Shown piece by piece: positions 61,191 through 64,000 of a stretch of 64,000 bases of DNA (position 1 is the first letter of the stretch; every line of letters starts with the position of its first letter). This DNA comes from JAGIBJ01 sp032119795 (GTDB lineage Bacteria > Actinomycetota > Thermoleophilia > Solirubrobacterales > Solirubrobacteraceae), in the NCBI GenBank assembly GCA_032119795.1, contig JAUMFO010000024.1:124001-188000 (forward strand). Direction: 5' to 3'. The position numbers and the translations under genes were made by a program. Under the pieces are notes generated by a model. It made no database searches and was not told where the DNA came from. It saw only the letters and a list, made by a program, of their open reading frames with translations.

Positions 61191-64000
61191 GTGCGTGTCC
61201 CGCTTGCACGATCGCCGAGTCGCCCGGCTCGGCTGCCGCGCCTCGCGCTGCTCCTGATCGCCGCCATCCTGAGCTGTGCGGCGCTGCCGGCTGCCGCCTT
61301 CGCACACTCCGAAGGGCTCGCTGAGGAGCCCGTCATTCCGGGGCTCGACGTCGCCGTTGACTTCCAGGTCGCGCCCTCTGGCGACGTCTACGTCGCCCAC
61401 CAAGACGGGCGGATCGTCCGCTACCGCCGCGCCGCCCAGTCCACCAGCGCCCACCCCAGCTACGTCCTGCAGGGCGAGCCGATCTACGACTTCGCCGTCA
61501 CCCGCCAGTTCGACCGGGGCCTCGTCGGCATCGCACTGGACTCCCAGTTCGAGTCCGGCCACCGCTACCTCTATGCGGTCGTCACTCGCGGCTCCAACGA
61601 GTGGGTCGACGAGATCGGTGGACCCAATCCCAACGGGATCCGTCGCACCGGCGCCGTGATCCGGATCGCCGTGCCCAGTAGCGGCCCGGCGACCAACTCA
61701 GACCTGACGACGATCGTCGGCGCCGACGCTCCCGCCGATCCCGACTCCACCTGCAAGCCGTTCATGGCCGGGCAGGCGCCGGCCGGAGAGAGCGACGCCT
61801 TCCCGAACGGAGTGCTGCGGCGCATCAACCCGGCCACGGAGACGAGCCCGGCAAAGACCACCCTCTTCGCCGACTTCACCGAGTCGCACGTCTTCCCCGA
61901 CGGCGACCTCGCCACGCGAGCCGACGGCGCCTACGACTGCATCCCATCGGACTCCGACACGCACGGCATGGGAGCGATCGTCTCGGCGCCCGACGGCAGC
62001 TTGTTTTTTAGCGTCGGCGACGCCAGCGCGTATGACATCAGCGATCCAGCCGCGCTGCGCGCCTACAACCTCGAGAGCTACGCCGGCAAGGTCATGCGCG
62101 TCGATCGCAACGGTCAAGGCGTCGCGGGGCACCCCTTCTGCCCGACCGAGACCGACACCTCGCGCCTCTGCACGAAGATCTGGATCCGCGGGATGCGCAA
62201 CCCATTCCGGTTCACGCTGCTGCCGCCCGACGACGCAAGCGGCGGAGCACCGGTCCTGGCCGTCGGCGACGTCGGCAACTTCTCCCGCGAGCGCCTCACG
62301 ATCGCGCACCCCGGAGACAACCTCGGCTGGCCCTGCTGGGAGGGCACCTACTGGGCCGTGGCCTACGCCTCACCGGAGCGTTCCTCGGCGGTGCGCAGCG
62401 CCTGGGGCGGACCCGAACTCCTCCCCGCCAGCCCGGGCAAGACAAGCTGCGAGCGCTTGACGGCCACCGGCGACGGCAGCGGCTTCCCTGTAGCCAAGGG
62501 GATCACCATGCCGACCGTCGAATACGAGCATGATCAGAGGTCCGAGCCGCCCGTGCCAGACAACGGCGCAGCGGTCGTTGCCGGCGGCCTGCTCGGCCCG
62601 ACGCCCTCGGCCGACACCGAGGTGGCACTGCCCGCCGATTGGCAAGGCTCCTACGTGTTTGGCGATTTCGTGCGCGGGTGGCTCTACCGCGTCGCTCGCG
62701 ACACCGCCGACCCCACGAACACCGACTTCGATGGTGGCTTGCGCGTCGCTGCAGACGAGGGTCGCGGCCCGCTCGTGCAGACCGACGACGGCCCAGGGCG
62801 TCCGGTCGATCCGCTGCTCGACCGCATCGGCGAGCCACCGCCGAAGACGAGCGTCGTCGTCGAAGGCCAGACCAAACTGCTGCCGCTCTATTACCGGCTC
62901 ACGTCGCGGCCCCAGGCCGACGGCACCGTGTGGTCGATGCACTACGGCGATGGAAACGTCGGTGGGCTCTACCGCATTCGCAGCGCGCCAGCCGTCGAGG
63001 CCGTGATCGAGTCGGCAACGGGCGCCTGCGCGGCGGCCGGGCAGCCCCAGGGCGACGTGACGCTCACCGCCGCCGACGCTGGGACTGGCGTGAGCTACCG
63101 CTGGGACGTCGACGGCGATGGCCTCCCCGACGACGGCCGCACCGCGCGCTCAACCACCATCACTCCGGCGCAGATCCCCGCCCAGGGGTGGGTCCGTCTG
63201 ATCGTCACCCGCGGAACGGCCCGCTCGGTCGCCGCGCGCTACCTGTGCAGCGGCACACCGGCCAATGTGCAGATCACCGCCCCAGCCGACGAGGCGAAGG
63301 TCGTCCTCGGCAAACCGGTCGTCGTCAGCGCCACCCGGCCAGCTGGTGACGCCGAAGCGACCGGCATCCCTGACAGCCAGCTGCGGTGGCGTGTGACGAC
63401 GGTGCATGGCAGCAGCCACGAGCACCCACTCACCGAGAAGAGCCCGCCCTTTGAGACGGTCAACGGGCAGCAGCAGATGCAGATCACGGTCACTCCGGAC
63501 CCAGGCCATGAACTCGGCTCCTACACCCGCGTGCGCATCGTGGCGCCGGGTAGCGATGGCGCTGGCGTGGCACGGACGATTCGCCTGCTCCCCAAGCCGG
63601 TCCAGGTGAGCCTGAGTTCTTCCCCTGCCGGTGCCCGCGTCTCCGTCCGGCGCGACGCTGGCGAAAGCGTGGTCGACCAGGCACCCGGCAGCCTCGAATT
63701 GGCCGCCGGCGCCAATACTCAGCTGACGGCCCAGACCAGCTGGACCACCTCGGCCGGAGTCACGTGGAACTTCGCGCGCTGGTCTGACGGCCCGACCGCC
63801 GCCTCACGCGGCTGGACCGTGCCCGACGACGGCGGTGCAGCGCCCGTCGCGGAGTACGCGACGACCACGCCGCCCGACCCGACTACGCCGCCCGACCCGA
63901 CCACGCCGCCCGACCCGACCACGCCGCCCGACCCGACCACCCCACCCGGCCCGACGACGCCACCGGAACCCACGACGCCGACCACCCCAGACTCCACGAC
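61191..64000 (+). CDS. Secreted PQQ-dependent (glucose/sorbosone-type) sugar dehydrogenase, 3' end beyond window
   Basis: GTG 61191 opens a frame that stays open to the window's last base. Signal peptide RLALLLIAAILSCAALPAAAFA, then a six-bladed GSDH-type propeller: VALDVAVDFQVAPSGDVYV-like first blade (DVAVDFQVAPSGDVYVAHQD), LVGIALDSQFESGHRYLY, SDTHGMGAIVSAPDGSLFF, WIRGMRNPFRFTLLPPDD, GDNLGWPCWEG and DWQGSYVFGDFVRGWLYR, all typical. From ~residue 600 come Ig/PKD-like domains (SYRWDVDGDGLPDDG, RWRVTTVHGSSHEHPL), ending in a PPDPTT repeat linker. Likely oxidises sugars outside the membrane; whether PQQ is bound is not shown by sequence. Confidence 0.85.
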   Translation, partial: MRVPLARSPSRPARLPRLALLLIAAILSCAALPAAAFAHSEGLAEEPVIPGLDVAVDFQVAPSGDVYVAHQDGRIVRYRRAAQSTSAHPSYVLQGEPIYDFAVTRQFDRGLVGIALDSQFESGHRYLYAVVTRGSNEWVDEIGGPNPNGIRRTGAVIRIAVPSSGPATNSDLTTIVGADAPADPDSTCKPFMAGQAPAGESDAFPNGVLRRINPATETSPAKTTLFADFTESHVFPDGDLATRADGAYDCIPSDSDTHGMGAIVSAPDGSLFFSVGDASAYDISDPAALRAYNLESYAGKVMRVDRNGQGVAGHPFCPTETDTSRLCTKIWIRGMRNPFRFTLLPPDDASGGAPVLAVGDVGNFSRERLTIAHPGDNLGWPCWEGTYWAVAYASPERSSAVRSAWGGPELLPASPGKTSCERLTATGDGSGFPVAKGITMPTVEYEHDQRSEPPVPDNGAAVVAGGLLGPTPSADTEVALPADWQGSYVFGDFVRGWLYRVARDTADPTNTDFDGGLRVAADEGRGPLVQTDDGPGRPVDPLLDRIGEPPPKTSVVVEGQTKLLPLYYRLTSRPQADGTVWSMHYGDGNVGGLYRIRSAPAVEAVIESATGACAAAGQPQGDVTLTAADAGTGVSYRWDVDGDGLPDDGRTARSTTITPAQIPAQGWVRLIVTRGTARSVAARYLCSGTPANVQITAPADEAKVVLGKPVVVSATRPAGDAEATGIPDSQLRWRVTTVHGSSHEHPLTEKSPPFETVNGQQQMQITVTPDPGHELGSYTRVRIVAPGSDGAGVARTIRLLPKPVQVSLSSSPAGARVSVRRDAGESVVDQAPGSLELAAGANTQLTAQTSWTTSAGVTWNFARWSDGPTAASRGWTVPDDGGAAPVAEYATTTPPDPTTPPDPTTPPDPTTPPDPTTPPGPTTPPEPTTPTTPDST

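Overview
The window is a high-GC (roughly 70%) bacterial chromosome segment with dense genes, many GTG/TTG starts, 4-base stop/start overlaps, Tat-exported proteins, a class III nucleotide cyclase of the 6-TM/HAMP type and acyl-CoA metabolism genes. This fits an actinomycetote; the secreted-protein style (threonine/proline linkers, tandem dimethylformamidase-like proteins) suggests the Thermoleophilia/Solirubrobacterales. That placement is inference: no rRNA or other phylogenetic marker is present. No transposase, integrase, phage gene or CRISPR array was seen.

Layout. 1-2 kb: truncated ferric-reductase-like flavoprotein, tRNA-Ser(CGA), tadA. 2-10 kb: a polysaccharide export operon (S8 protease, CpsB-type phosphatase, Wzx flippase, Wzy ligase/polymerase) facing a fused Wzz/BY-kinase. 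10-12 kb: a cyclic-di-GMP-I (GEMM) riboswitch directly upstream of a secreted putative glycosidase. 12-22 kb: a large membrane protein and three tandem Tat-exported dimethylformamidase-beta-like proteins. 22-29 kb: a translationally coupled minus-strand glycan operon (UDP-GlcNAc 2-epimerase, Gfo/Idh dehydrogenase, GT2, FAD oxidoreductase, second flippase, DxD glycosyltransferase). 29-38 kb: nucleotide cyclase, GT4 glycosyltransferase, universal stress protein, a 29-residue membrane protein, initiating polyprenyl-phosphate sugar transferase, second O-antigen ligase (with TPR-like tail), pdxH. 38-45 kb: IPT/TIG surface protein, acyl-CoA dehydrogenase, M28-like peptidase and secreted lipase. 45-47 kb: tRNA-Ser(GCU), tRNA-Ser(UGA), a RelA/SpoT-domain synthetase and a small partner ORF. 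47-52 kb: quinone oxidoreductase, ApgM-like protein, msrA, membrane protein, secreted clan-A glycosidase. 52-58 kb: Baeyer-Villiger-type monooxygenase, enoyl-CoA hydratase, secreted acidic protein, CMD-family protein, K+/H+ antiporter. 59-64 kb: Orn/Lys/Arg decarboxylase and a PQQ-type sugar dehydrogenase running off the right edge.

How it works together. The dominant theme is the cell surface: initiation (sugar transferase), glycan assembly (several GTs, sugar-nucleotide enzymes), flipping (two flippases), polymerisation or ligation (two Wzy-like proteins), chain-length and phospho-control (BY-kinase, CpsB) and outside remodelling (two putative glycosidases, S8 protease). The riboswitch ties at least one extracellular hydrolase to the biofilm second messenger c-di-GMP.

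The least explained sequence is intergenic: a family of mosaic elements made of palindromic modules in different order and orientation (about 7.4-8.15 kb, 58.8-59.56 kb and a short form near 33.3 kb), a second ~115 bp terminal-inverted-repeat family (8213-8329, 58633-58747), and several isolated long perfect hairpins.
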